A stretch of DNA of 64,000 nucleotides from Linnemannia schmuckeri (taxonomy: Eukaryota > Mortierellomycota > Mortierellomycetes > Mortierellales > Mortierellaceae), in the NCBI GenBank assembly GCA_029449235.1, contig JANATG010000007.1:744001-808000 (forward strand), in the 5' to 3' direction. The translations under genes were made by a program, and so were the position numbers. Below, in pieces: positions 34,392 through 46,978 of this stretch (positions are counted from its first letter, which is position 1; every line of letters starts with the position of its first letter). The notes under the pieces are model-generated. The model ran no database searches, was not told the origin of the DNA, and saw only the letters and a list, made by a program, of their open reading frames with translations.

Positions 34392-37300
34392 ATGTTGAAA
34401 CGAAGAAACACCATCCACCCTGGCCAACTGCTGCACGCAAAGCGCATCCATCCCTTGAATCGCCATCATTCTCCTACCACACCTACTTCTTCCACCTCAA
34501 CCAACCCCTTCCTTTCTTCATCCCTTGACGACCTTAGCACCCTTATCCCTAAACACAACCACCACTACAAACAACCTTCCTCTGCGAACAACAGCAAAAC
34601 CAACCCTTTTCTTTATGAACCCATCACATATGATCCCTTCTCTTCACAAGATACTACTGCACCTATCGACCAGCAACACCAGAACTATCGATACCCATCT
34701 CATGAACAACACGATGACCACCAACAACAACAACCTCAAATCGACACCATCAATACAAAGGACATGCATAAACGCCGGATGTCACTGGATATCTTCAAGG
34801 TTCCCTTCAATCTCAACAAAAACCGCCGTGCAACCTGTACTGCTTCAGAGCTCAAGCGGATGCTGACCACCAAAACGGTATCTGGTTTGGCTAGGCGTCA
34901 GCAGAAAAAAGCGGAGGATCAAAGTGGTGGCAACACCAATGGAGTCAATAATCACGTCGGCAGCGCGGATGAGATTCTGAAGTCTTCCATATATCATCCT
35001 GACGAACAGGTGGTGGATTATCAAAGAAATAACGATGAACAACAATACCAAGATGCCGTAGAGGAGGGACATGCGGTGGAAGGCGAGAATGATTATCGAT
35101 ACCAGCACCAACAGGAGTACCAGCAACGCAATGGGTACATGACGGACAAATCTTACAGCCCGTTTGTGCAACATCCCAACAACCGCGCAGGACACGGTCA
35201 AGACTCGGGAGTATATCCACTTGATTTTGCGCCGGAGCAGAAAGCAGAGCCATACCACCAACCGTTCCAGGTAACAGACCGACCCAGCAACACAGATGAA
35301 AAGAAATCTATGGACTTGACACGTCGTCGATACAGTGTCTTCTCTGACTGGTCGATTGAAGACTGTCCGCGTCTTTTGGCCATGCAGCAGCGACAACAGC
35401 AGCAGCAACTCGAGGAGCAGGTACAGCTTGATCGGCAATATCAGGTACATATGATAGTCAATCAGCTTGTTATTGTCCTTGTCCTTGTTTTGACGCGTTT
35501 TTCTGATCAATTTCGCGAACATTTGTATCCCTTATTCCTCCAAATGTGACATTAGGATACGTTGACATTACAGCCCATATTTGCTCACTCTAAGGCAGAC
35601 ACGAGTCTGAGTCAGAACTGCAACATAACACAATATCGTCGCCACATAACAACTACACGCACCTATCATCTCTCACCCGAATCCCCAACACCAACACCAA
35701 CACTAACACCACCACCACCAGCGGACTCCACAGGAATGGCAAGACGATCGCGCAGGAACACTGTCATCCTTGGCAAGAACTTGGTTCGATCCACAACTGC
35801 AGCAGCAGGTCCCAACCGTCGTCAACTCAATCCAGAGACCCTCTCCCTCAAATCAACGACCTCTCGATATAACGCGACAACAAACGCCTACACCGCATCC
35901 CTCCAACGCCGCCAACAGCAACAGCAGCAACAGTCTCATTTTGCGCATGGGCAGGGACATAGTCAGCAGCGACAGCCTGCAGGAAGACCTGAGTCCTCAC
36001 ATTCGTACAAGCACGACTTTTTGAAGGACACGGCAAGGTGGAAACCACGCCCTTGGACAGGAACCCCGTCTTCGTATTCATATTCCAGAGTCTCTTCAAG
36101 TCCTTCGTCTCCTCTTCACCAGAGCAGGTTTCCACACGAGTTGGACAATGATCAAGACAGCAGTGAAGAAGATGAAATCAGTAGTGGAGACAATGATAGT
36201 GACAGTGACAGTGACAGCGACAGTGATAACGACAGTGATAGCGACAGTGACAGCGACAGTGACAGCGACAGTGACAGCGACAGTGACAGCGAAGACGATA
36301 GTGAGGATGATGGTAGAGATGGTGGCATGAGGGTGGACGGGTGGGAGAAGGATCAAGGAGATGCGAATCGTCAGGAACATTCACGCCGACATTCAACCTA
36401 TGGCCATTCTCAAGATCACTCCAGCCGCCTTTGCCAATCCCCAACCCAGGAACAGGGAGGACGAAGACGGAGGCAATCAATGGACGCGAGTGATGCCCAC
36501 TCCTATTGCAGCTCACCAGCAACCACAACAACCACTGGTCAACCAAAAGTCGAGCCGCCCTATCATGATATGAAGGCGATCCAGATGCGACCCTATGGCC
36601 ATGAGGACGATGACGATGATGGTTACAGTAGATTCGGGCAGCATCCATGGCAGGGGGATTTGGGTCTTCAAGAGCAAGGATATGAGGACGGAAATGGTGG
36701 CTTCGACTACTATTACGACGACTTGTCTCACTGGCACCACCAGTACCAATATCAGTATGACCACCAACAAGGAGATGGATCCACAGGATACTACGGTTCA
36801 CCATCTTCATCGGCCGCTTCCTTCTTGGGTTCCGCAACAACAACGCCGTCCAAGACCCGGTCCCAGGACGGCCTCGCCAAAAAGGCCAGCCTTGCCAAAG
36901 CTAAATTCTACAAGTACTTCAACAAACCCACCGCCTCTTGTTCCTCCTCCTCCTCTCAGCACGACCGCCATCCGTTGGACAGTGGCAGCAGCGACCTCGA
37001 AACAACTGGTCATCATCATTACTACCAGCATGACTACTACGAAAGCGAAGCAGACGACCAGGACAACAGCCACCAATTCGGATCGAGATATTCGTTCGCT
37101 TCATCGTTGAGGGCCCGCGTGCGGTTGACAATGACCAAAACAGTGCTTCGACAGGTCAAGCGGCGGGTGAGTGAGGCCCTTTCGGAGGCGACTACTAAGG
37201 CTGCTAGTACTTTAAGGCATGATTTGCATCTTGGCAAGAAGTCTGGTTATACTAGGATGGCTGGTGCTGGGGAGATCGATAATGATTCCTTGGACCAGGA

Positions 37301-37406
37301 ACAATTGACTCACACACGTCGACAGGATCATAGCTATGAGCAGGGTCAGGATGAGAAGGCGCACGGACAGGTACACCGACAAGATCGCAGCCAGGGTCAA
37401 GCCTAG
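34392..37406 (+). CDS. Large low-complexity protein of unknown function
   Basis: Exons 34392-35444 and 35556-37406 join in phase 0 to 967 residues; a second in-frame acceptor at 35574 would remove six residues. I do not recognise a family. Most of the protein is rich in Gln, His, Ser, Asn and Tyr. Short ordered-looking basic blocks recur: RRMSLDIFKVPFNLNKNRR, ELKRMLTTKTVSGLARRQQK, KKASLAKAKFYKYFNKP and RARVRLTMTKTVLRQVKRR. An acidic (Asp-Ser)n run lies near residue 560-610. RRMS and RRRYS are possible protein-kinase-A type sites. No signal peptide or membrane segment is seen, so a nuclear or cytosolic scaffold is possible, but that is a guess. The intron is supported by frame closure in the retained sequence. 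Confidence 0.7.
36195..36300 (+). repeat. GACAGT/GACAGC hexanucleotide-type coding repeat
   Basis: About 105 bp of alternating GAY AGY codons encoding an almost pure Asp-Ser run inside the large low-complexity protein. Synonymous C/T variation between units shows it is kept as protein sequence or has aged since expansion. Confidence 0.85.
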
Positions 37407-38787
37407 AGTCGTATGCATGGACAAGGATAAGGACAAAGACTTGGAGATGGACATGGACAAGAACGAAGGCAGCAGATAGCGCAGCCCGCGATGTAGAAAC
37501 CGGAAGAATAAACCTTCCTTTCCCTTTCCTTCCCTTTCATCTTTTTTCCTTCCTCCCTCCTTTCATCTTTCTCACTTTCTTCCATCATGTCCAGATGAGG
37601 CAGCCTTTTTCCGCTTCATCGAGGTTCTAGTCCACCTGACAGCCCAAGCCCAATAGAATACACAGAATCTACAGCTGAAATTTAGGCCACAAGTGACATG
37701 TGCGTTTGTGTGTGGTTTTGGCGCTAAAGGAGGAAGGTGTGAAGAATCTTGATTAGTTCTATCTTGCATGCAGAGGGTCATCTCAAGTCAGGGTCTTCTG
37801 TTCGGTATGGTGTAGACAGGGTCCAAGACCAGGTGGATAAGGAAGAGATGGTGGGTGGACTGCGGGTCGGGAGATGAGGATGGGTCATGTGGACAATTGG
37901 ATTGGTCAGATATCCTTTCTCCACCTGCACCCATTTTTCTTTCCTTGCCTTCCTTTTTGTTCTGCGAAAGAAAAACGAGAAAAATGAGAAAAATGAAGGA
38001 GGAGAGAGAGGAAAGAACCCCTATCCTACTTCTGTGTCCAATGCACATTGTGCAGCCTTTTTTTTTTTTTGTGAAAATGCGCTTGGGGGGTGGGGGGAGG
38101 GGAAGGGCTGCATGTACTTTTCTTTTGCCCTTTGAGGAAAAGAAAAGGAGAATCGAGATAACGAGAACAAAAGGAAAACACATAGTGGCGAGCGAGAACC
38201 CCCTTCACGTCGATATGCCCTTTTGTTTTGCCCTTTTGGTTTACTGTTTGTTTTCAATTGCCTAATCATCAATAAGTGATGCGACTGGTCCAAGAAAATC
38301 AACGAAAACAAGGAAAACAAGAGTAACGAGAAAAGCTAGAAAAACAAGGAGAGCTAGAAAAATAAGAATATCAAAGCAAACAGGTAGGCAGGCAGGCAGG
38401 CAGGGCATACAGGCATAAGCATAAACATATGCCTTTGCAAGCAGGCATTGGGCAAGGCCACTTTGTTGTGCATTTGGAGTTTGCTTTGATTACATTTTTA
38501 TTTTCCTTTTTCTGCACATTGCCTTAAAACAAAGGGAGTTGCATGAAATGTGGATGGCGATACCGAAATAAAAAGCAGTAAAAAAAGAAAAAAGTAGTAA
38601 AAAAGAAAAAAGAGAAGGGTATTTGCTGGTAAAGTTAAAGAGTATAGAAACGACAAAGAGAAATGACGGACAAGTAGCTCGAAAGAAATGAAGAACGCGG
38701 TTATATATGTACAGGTTTTTGTATGCGAAAGAAAAGAAACAACTAGTCATTTTTTTTGTGTATGTTGTGGGCAATTGGATGCGCATT
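37407..38787. other. Intergenic spacer between convergent genes
   Basis: AT-rich and A/T-homopolymer segments, a G-rich stretch near 38085-38105, and a (GGCA)n microsatellite at about 38386-38405. No coding exon or RNA gene is recognised. Confidence 0.4.
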
Positions 38788-40041
38788 TTAGTGCTTGAGG
38801 AAGCGGGACTCGGCATGATCAACATCGCGGTAAGTATGGATGGGTGCCTTGTCCTGCTTCAGCGCACTGTGGGACTCGACCATCCGGATCGCATCGGAGG
38901 CATGCTGGCTCAGGCCCGAGGTCGTCGTCTGGTGTTCAGCCTAAAGCGAATTGGAAATGGTTGTGATAAGGCAGACAAGGCAGACACATGCGGTTAGATA
39001 TCAGGGTTTTCGTTGATCTCGTTTGTGATTAGAGGCCGTCGTTCAATCGAGTAAAGAGGAAGGGTTGAATGTGGACAGGGAAGAAGAACGATGAGAAAAA
39101 AAAGAAAGGGGGAGGGCAGAACGGGTTCGTGCTGTTATCCATTGGTTTTTCTGCCTGTCGAGGTTGCCTGTAGGAAAGTGCAAAAAAAAGAAAAAAAAGA
39201 CGATAACGGAGAAGACGAAGAGGGGTCCGGGTCACTCATCTCGACTCTCTACTGGCTGTCTGGGGTTTTTTTTTTTTTTTTTTTCTTCCATTTCCTTGTG
39301 GTTTGTTAGTGGTGTTGGTGGTGTTGCGTTGATGGAAAAGAAGAAAATACACACACGCGCGCGTACCATGCACATTGCGAGAATGATATGCTTTTTTTTT
39401 TTTTTTTTTTTTTTTTTGAAGTGACTGGGGTACAAAAAAAAGACACTCCCTCCCTCCGTCCACCCTTTTTGTTCAAGCAAAAAAGGGATGGGCCAAGAAA
39501 AAGGATATCACAATGTCCTCGTTACTATCTGCTCGTTGAATGCTAATTGCCGAACAAATTAAAAAAACGAAAGAGGAAAGGTGTTTCCTTGGTCGATGGT
39601 TTCCATCTCTTACAGCTACTCCCACAGAAACAACTGCTCTACTCGTCAAAACATTGAATACTTTCCCCCACCCCCGTCTTTGCACAACCTCAATGAACGG
39701 AAATTTGCAAGGCGCGCACGCAATGATCCAATGATGATGTTCACGAAAAAAGCAAGCTAATGCTTACTGTCTTCCTTGAACCCCTCCCCTCCTCTCTCTT
39801 CTTCCGTTTGACCCATCGAGAAAGCCCACGATGACTGCTCGATTTGTAAGAGAGTTATTACCTCATGGGCAAGGTTCTTGGCAGAATTCTCGAGCTTGTC
39901 GGCAGCGTTCTTGGCCGACTCGGCCCAGGAGCTGGATGAGTATGCAGAGGGGTGCGAGCTGTTGGCAAAGGCTACCATGGGGATGCGGGCCATCGAGACG
40001 CGGGGGAGACCCAAGTTGATCGTGCGGATAATAGCAGTCAT
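38788..40041 (-). CDS. Small protein, probably mitochondrial, unknown function
   Basis: Exon 1 is 40041-39862 and exon 2 is 38940-38788; joined in phase 0 they give 110 residues. The N-terminus MTAIIRTINLGLPRVSMARI is Arg-rich, Ser-rich and lacks acids, as in mitochondrial presequences. The middle SWAESAKNAADKLENSAKNL is an amphipathic, LEA-like helix. The C-terminus HTYRDVDHAESRFLKH is compact and looks conserved-type, but I cannot name the family. The intron would be 921 bp, long for this window, and includes poly-T and A-rich tracts, so an extra small exon inside it cannot be excluded. Exon 2 is supported by an acceptor TTTAG, matching phase and a stop codon followed by AT-rich 3' flank. 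Confidence 0.6.
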
Positions 40042-41616
40042 TTTGTTTGATTATATGTGATGTTAAGGTTGGTGGTTGAGGTCTGGTGAGAGGGAGTTGG
40101 TTTTTGCTTGTTGGAGGAAGAGTTTGTTGAGTTGTTGTGTGGAGAAAAAAAAAGAAAGAAGAGGGAATGAATTCCCTTTTTATATCAAATAGTGAAGACT
40201 TGTTGGGCGTATTTCCTTGAGGTCGAATGGGGTCCATAAACAAGCAGCACAAGAAAGAAAAGGGGAGGATAGAAGGACGATTGGATTGGATGGTTGTTCT
40301 CCTTTCTTTTGCAGTGTAGTAACAACAACAGCAGCAGCAAACAACCAAAAAAAAAGGGATGGTCGGGATGTTGTTGGGTAATAATAAAGGCGGATGTATG
40401 GATTGTGTGCATGTGTATAAGGAATTGGCCGCAGACGAGCCCACGGACGAAAAGCGAGTGATATTACTGGTCCGCAGGGCCATGATTCGATCTGTACGAT
40501 GTCCTTTTTTTGTCATTCTTTTCTATTTCTATGGATAGCTTGGGCTTGTTGGCCACGGATACAGGACTTAAGCGCATAATACACAGCTCAGTTGTAAGGA
40601 AACGTCGATATGGGGACTGTACTGTAGAAAATTGCCTAATTGTACTGTCAAGGTATGTCGAATCTTGGGGCGGACAAAAAAAAGTTGGATTTAGGGCACC
40701 CAAGTGGACCAGAGGTCAGCCGCACTCTGCTCAACTATAATTCTAATTGTCAGGTTACTCATCGTTATTTTTTGTTCTATTCGAGCCCATCCCTGTCTTG
40801 GCAGACACACCCATTTCATTGACAGTAAAACAAAAAAAGATGAGCACTTCACTTCTATTTTTTGTGGAGCAAGGTTGTTCGAACGAACGGTTTGTCGGGA
40901 AAACATGGGTGCGTATGCGTGGTGCGTTGCCCAATCGACAAGCACACTAAAGTATGAGTAAGGTTAGGCCCGTTGGGGCACATTCCCCCTCCCTTTCGTT
41001 CTCTCTGCTTCTCTCCCCGTTCTGTCTGTGAATAAATGGGCGATCGAACAAACAAAAATACAAAAATGCGTGCTGGGCAAATGTAGGTTGAAATGTTGGG
41101 TGCGGAGGAAGAAAATTATTTTGGGTGCTTCTGCCAATTCTTTTTCAATTGATGCTTCGATGGCGATAGAAGGAGAGGGGTGATGTGGTACTTCGACTAT
41201 CAAAGAAAGGACGGCAAGCCCAAAAGATACCATTCTTTTTATTTTCAACCCATTGTCCATCACGTTAGAAGCTGAACCCTCTGTCCCCACTCCCCAGAAA
41301 ATACCCAATCTCTTTCATGAACCATGCCACTCTCCCCCCTACGGTATTTCCATTATCTTCAAAAGCCATGTGGGTTTAATACAGAGCACGCCCTGTACTG
41401 TGCACATGTCTTGCTGGATTCGTATGCAAGGGGCAGTTAACTGGTGTAACCATGTTTAGTTCAGCTGTTGTGCGATCGAAAAATGAACGCCAGTAGAGGG
41501 CAGATTTACAAGATATGCTGGCGTGTTTTTTATTTTTCTCTATGCTGTGTGAAAGTGAATGGGATATGATATGGATGTGGTAATGCGAAAAGAAACAAGT
41601 AAGGACCAAGCTGAGC
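40042..41616. other. Intergenic spacer upstream of the small protein and downstream of the helicase
   Basis: First about 350 bp is a GA/CT-rich leader for the minus-strand small-protein gene. The rest is AT-rich mixed sequence with no protein-like frame. No RNA gene found. Confidence 0.35.
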
Positions 41617-43566
41617 TTATTTCCTCATCTTCTTGCCTTGTCTGTTGCCTCGGGCAGCGCCACTCTTGCTCTTGTATCCACCCGCCTGCACAGAGTCATC
41701 GTCCCGATCATTATCGTCAGCGTTAAAGAGACGCTTGTTGCCGCCACGACCGCCCTTGCCTCGGCTGGCATGCTGCTCCTTCAGCTCTGTAATGGCAAAC
41801 CGCTGGGCTTCTGCAACACGCTCCTGAAGCAACATGACGGCGTCCTTGTCTGTAGGGAACTCCTCCAACTTCTTGCTCAAGGCCTGCTCAATTCTCTGGT
41901 AGACCTCAACATCGTACTGTGTCACAAACGTAATCGACTTTCCAGAGCGACCAGCACGAGCTGTACGTCCGACACGATGAATGTAATCCTTGGAGTTGTT
42001 GGGAAGATCGTAGTTCAGGACAATATCAACGGAAGGGATATCCAAACCTCTAAAAAAAATACGGATAGACATGAAACACCATGCAAACAGGGGTTAGAGA
42101 GAACTCCGTCTATGCTGTGATAAGGCAATGCGCAGAATGATTCACAATAAATATTGACAGCAAATGCTGTACCTGCTAGCAACATCAGTGGCGATCAAAA
42201 TATTCCGGTTGCCAGACTTGAACTTGTTCAAAGCCCCCAAACGCTTCTCCTGACTGAGCTGACCGTGCAGAGGGATGGCAGGGAATCCCAAGTTTCTGAG
42301 CAAGAGCGTGATTCGCTGCGTGTCGTTACATGTCCTGGAGAAGACAATGGTCGAGTTACCGGCCAGCTCATTCAGCAAGTAGACAAGGTACGAATCCTTG
42401 GACTTCAATGGGAAGAACAAGTAATACTGAAGCAGAGTTGAGACGGTCGAGTACTTTGTGGCGACCTCGACCTTGACGGGGTTGTTCAAACTGGCCCTCT
42501 GGAGCTTGGCGACCTTGGTCGTCATGGTGGCAGAGAACAGGAATGTGTTGCGCTCCTTGGGGATGACCTTGAGAATTTGGTCAATGATAGGTCCAAAATC
42601 CATGTCCAAAAGGCGATCAGCCTCGTCCAGAACCAGGTATTTCAAAGTCCTCAAGCTGAATCCTTTGGTGTTTTCGAGATGATCCTGAAGACGTCCTGGT
42701 GTGCAGACAATGATATGAGGCTTCTTTGAGAGAGCGATCGACTGAGCCATCATGTCCATGCCTCCCACAATAACACAGCAACGCACTCCAATGGTCGACC
42801 CCAATGACTCGAATGTCTCTGAGATCTGAACAGCCAACTCTCTATCAAGCGAGCGGGAATGGTCAGGAAAATGGAGCAAGGAAATAATTAGCCAATGTCC
42901 ATTGTAAGCATGTGGCCACCAAACCTCGACAACCCCTATACTGAAAAATGTTCAATTGGGTGGAGAAACAATGTACCTGGTGGGAGCCATGACGCAGGCA
43001 AACATGGGAGAGGGGTTGTTCCAAAGGGCCTGGAGAATGGGCAAAGCAAAGGCGGCGGTCTTTCCTGAACCGGTCTGGGCAAGACCAATGATGTCACGGC
43101 CCTGCAGCGACCAGGGGATGGATTCTCTCTGAATTTCTGTTGGTGCCTTGAACTTGAGTTGCTCGCAGGCATCGACCAAAGGTTGCATCAAGCCCTAATA
43201 TAACCATGACAAATAGAGTAGAGGACACTATCAGTCAACAGGTACATTCCAGACCTATGCATCAAGTGTTCACAGGAACAATGGTAAAGTCACTCCTCTT
43301 CTACATACCAGGTCCTTGAAGGTGACATTCTCGGAGGACTCTGACTCCTCGTTGTTGCTGTTGGTAGTCTCCTGAGTTTCCTCCTCGTCCTGTTCCTGGT
43401 CGCCCTCCTCATCCACCTCGTTGGACTCGCTGTCGTCATGGTCGCTGATGTCCTTTTTCTGGACCTTCGCAATGGCCTTTTTGGCAACAGGGACAGGAGC
43501 CTCCTTGGTAGCCTTGTGTGCCTTAGTTGCTGTGGTTGTGGTGGTTGTGTTCTTCTTGACAGCCAT
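41617..43566 (-). CDS. RRP3: DEAD-box ATP-dependent RNA helicase, Rrp3/DDX47 type
   Basis: Exons 43566-43309, 43194-42977, 42841-42173 and 42049-41617 keep phase and give 525 residues. Motifs in order: FKAPTEIQRESIPWSLQGRD (Q motif), AQTGSGKT at about 125-132, PTREL split by intron 2, TPGR, DEAD at 231-234, SAT at 262-264, TDVASRGLDIPSVD split by intron 3, and HRVGRTARAG. The order and the flanking sequences match Rrp3/DDX47, which acts in the nucleolus in 18S rRNA maturation. The N-terminus carries an acidic Glu/Asp-rich stretch and the C-terminus a Gly/Lys/Arg-rich tail, as usual. Two introns interrupt conserved helicase motifs, which makes the splice calls unambiguous. Confidence 0.95.
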
Positions 43567-44077
43567 GGTTGCTTGCTTTGCTGTAGGATGTGTCGAGTCG
43601 AAAAGGGAAAGAACTAGCAATGCAGACAGGCAGTGTGACTTTTGACCCTTTCTCTCTCTCTCTCGCCCAGCTGCTCCGCTCGCTTAGTAACCTTCAAAAA
43701 AAAAAAGAAAAAAGGACAACAGTGACTGCCTTAATTGCCGCCACGAAAAAAAAAAAGAACGAACAAAAAACCGAGGAGTAAAAGAGAGGAGTGTGCACGC
43801 ATTTTGGGCGTGTTAGAAAGAGAGGAAATAAGGTCCGCTCGCACTTACTCCCTCTCTTTAGTACAGTACTCAGTGAAGGTGTTTTTGTTCTTTGGGATTC
43901 CATTCTCTTACACACTCGATTCCTAATCACCTCAGAAAAAGTGAAAGGAAAGAAACAACCTTCCGACTTCTTATCTACCCTCTTCTCTTCCTCATCTTTT
44001 TCTTCTTTCCTTTCTTTTTTCCCCCTCCCTTTCTCTCGCCTCCTCTCCTTTGCTCATACTTTCACACATTATACCAT
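43567..44077. promoter_or_regulatory. Divergent promoter region between RRP3 and EMW1 genes
   Basis: About 510 bp between two divergent housekeeping genes. It has A-rich stretches near 43695-43760 and a CT-rich leader before the plus-strand ATG at 44078. Shared regulation of the two genes is possible but not shown. Confidence 0.45.
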
Positions 44078-46845
44078 ATGGCTGACACTATCGACCAGCA
44101 GCAGTGGAGCATCGTCCTCGGCGCAGACCTCCTCCAAAAGCCAGACGCTGCCGCAGCCGCTACTGCCACAATGACATCAGACGACAATAACACTTTGACA
44201 CAATGGCTCCTCGCTGGCGAGTACAGCCCTGTCCTCAAGTCCACCGTCGCCTCTGATATCTTTGGCACCCAATTAGCCGAGTCCGACCCAGAGGTCCTCG
44301 CCCTGGAGTCATCCCTCGACCTCTCCGCCTTCCTCTCCAAGCGCATCCAATCTTATCTCTCGGTCACCCCCACAGCATCCTCAACCACCTCCTCGGCCGC
44401 ATTGGATGTTCTCTCGGTGGGAATTGCTTCTCTTTATGCCTTTGTTCAGGCTGGATGGACTGGACCCGAGCTGGGATTTGAACCCGTCGACCTCTTGCCC
44501 GCACACATTAGGACAAAGGCAAAGGATCTGGACAAGCAGGCGCTCGACAAACTCTCTGTCGGAGGAGAAGAACTCTACCACCTCTCGCCCCAGGTTCTGT
44601 TCTTGCACTTTGCTAGGCTTCTTTTGGTCGACCATCTCGAGGGATTGAAGGAGAAGGATTCACTGGTCGCAAAGTCGGCCCCTTGGTGGGCACTCCGCAC
44701 CTTGTTCTTGCAGCAGCGCACACTGGAGGGCCCCACGGGTCTGTTGCAGGAACATATGGTTGCTTTGATGGACGAGCTCGAGGCTGTTTTGAACAAGGAG
44801 GTCAGTTGATGTCTCTTTTTGTGCTCACCAAAGCAAACTTCATGCATCGTTTTTGGATCGATGCATTGAACACCCAGAAAAGAGAGTTAACAGCATATTG
44901 AACTTTTCTCCTTTCTACTCTATAGGTTGAATGTGAGCAGGGGTCGTTGGAAGCCATTGACAAGAAGGAGGTGTTGACTCGCTTTTGGATTGAAAAGGGC
45001 TTGGTGCTGCACTGGTATACTGAGGACAGCAAGGCTTACGAGGCTTTCCAAAAGGCGCAGTCGACGTCAGGATTCCGATTCAAGGTGACAGGAGCGTTGG
45101 GCAAGCGTACAAAGTTCCAACAATATGATACCTCGCAGCTGGTGGTTGTTGCCGAGAGCAGTCGCGACATGGCCAGCTCCCGGCCCTCGGCCTACAGGTC
45201 TGAGGCAGGATCGGGACCCAAGAACCTTGAGCACAACGACGACACTGTTCTGGAAAAGATTCAATTCAGTGAGCTCTCAGAGGAGGACCGTGCACGCCTG
45301 GGAGAATTGGAGTTGGACCCCTCCAAGGAGATTGAGGACCTCCACCCTATCGACCATGCCCTCCTGCTTGCCTTTTGTCTCAACATCAAAAATACCAACC
45401 CCGCTCATGGACTCACTGTCGAGCAGATGTTCCCCTTTGTCACCCGTGTGCTGGAGACCCCTAACAACTGGACAGTCTATACCATGGCCCTCTTGCTCCG
45501 ATCTCGCCTCGAGGCCGACAAGTCCCGCACGGTCGAGCGTGGTGCTTTGCAGTTGCAGGCCTTGGTCGACCAGACAAAGATTCATGACGAGACCTCAACG
45601 ACGCGTGAGCGTATGCACCACTTTTTCTCGGTCCTCTTGCCATCCAAGTGGGAGCTAGAGAAGGAGCTTGCGGAACAATACATGGCCCTGGGTGTTGTCC
45701 GGTCGGCGATGGATATCTTTGAGCGTCTTGAGTTGTGGGAGGACGTGATTGCCTGCCACCAGTTCCTGGATCAGGCCGAGAAGGCCAAGGCCTTGTGCTA
45801 CAACCTCCTCGAGAAGAGCCCCAACAACCCCAAGCTTCTCTGTATTCTCGGCGACCTGGATCAGGATCCTGAAAAGTACAAGGAGGCCTGGGAGGCATCT
45901 GGTCAACGCTTTGCTCGTGCCCAGCGATCCTTGGGTGCTTACTACTTCAAGCGTGAACAGTTCCAGGAGGCCATGGGTTGCTACCAGCTCGCTCTCAAGA
46001 TCAACCCTTTGTTTGAGAACTCGTGGTACGTTCTTGGATGCATCGGAATGCAGGTCGAGGACTTTGATGTCGCTATCGAAGCTTTTACTAGGGTTGTTTC
46101 GATCGACCAGTCGAACGGCGAGGCTTGGAACAACATTGCTGCCGTCCACATGCGCCGCAAGAACAACCTCGATGCTCAACACGCCCTTCGCCAGGCCCTC
46201 AAGGAGAAGCGCGAGTCGTGGAAGATTTGGTCCAACTACATGTACTGCTCGATGGATGTGGGCGATTTCACAGAGGCCATCCGTGCCATGGGCATGCTGG
46301 TCGAGCTGCGATGGAAGACTAAGAAGGAAGAGAACACCGAGGAGATCGTCGACATTGTGATCCTGGACAGGATTGTTCAGGGTCTGACCCGCGACCTCAA
46401 GGACCTCTACTCGCGCAGCGTGGCCTTCCAGGAGCAAAGGATCGAGGAGTTGTTGCTCGGCATCACCAACCGTATCACGACCGACCCTCGGATCTGGCGC
46501 ATCTGCGTCAAGTTTTATTTCTGGAAGAAGGACTTTGTCGAGTGTCTCGAGTGCCAGCTCAAGGCCTACCGGTCCGTCATCCACAACCCCAAGATTGAGA
46601 CCGAACAGGCCGAGTTTGAAAAGGCGGTCGAGGCCGCGATCGAGATGGTCGACTGGTATCGGAACCTGGGACCTATGACCTACAAGGACGAGCAAGGACA
46701 AGAGCACGCCGTCGCCAAGGATTGGGCTTACCGCTCCAAGCAGATGATCAAGAGTCTGATGGCAAGAACTAGAGATTCCTGGGAGCACCTTCCTGCCTTT
46801 GAGAAACTTCAGGATACCATGGAGGAGCTCAAGTCTGAAAAATAG
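44078..46845 (+). CDS. EMW1: TPR protein, Emw1/TTC27 family
   Basis: Exons 44078-44800 and 44926-46845 join in phase 0 to 880 residues. The C-terminal half has tandem TPR units from about residue 567: SLGAYYFKREQFQEAMGCYQ, SWYVLGCIGMQVEDFDVAIE and AWNNIAAVHMRRKNNLDAQH. ASGQRFARAQRSLG before the first unit is typical of TTC27/Emw1. Yeast Emw1 is essential for cell-wall integrity and animal TTC27 is a large TPR scaffold; the molecular job is not clear in either. Length fits the family. The start follows a pyrimidine-rich leader and is the first ATG of the frame supported by conserved-type sequence (QWSIVLGADLL). Confidence 0.92.
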
Positions 46846-46978
46846 AGATTTGTATATAGAACGCGTTTTTTTGATGTAATTGGATAAATAAGATTTTCAT
46901 TTTTTAAACAGTGATATCCACAGTCCTTTCGTTGAACAATAAGACCCATATGGAGTCGTTTATGCATGTGTGTTTCTT

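Noticed and set aside
45655..46788. 377-codon minus-strand open frame
   Set aside because: Antisense shadow of the EMW1/TTC27 exon, which has clear TPR motifs in the plus frame.
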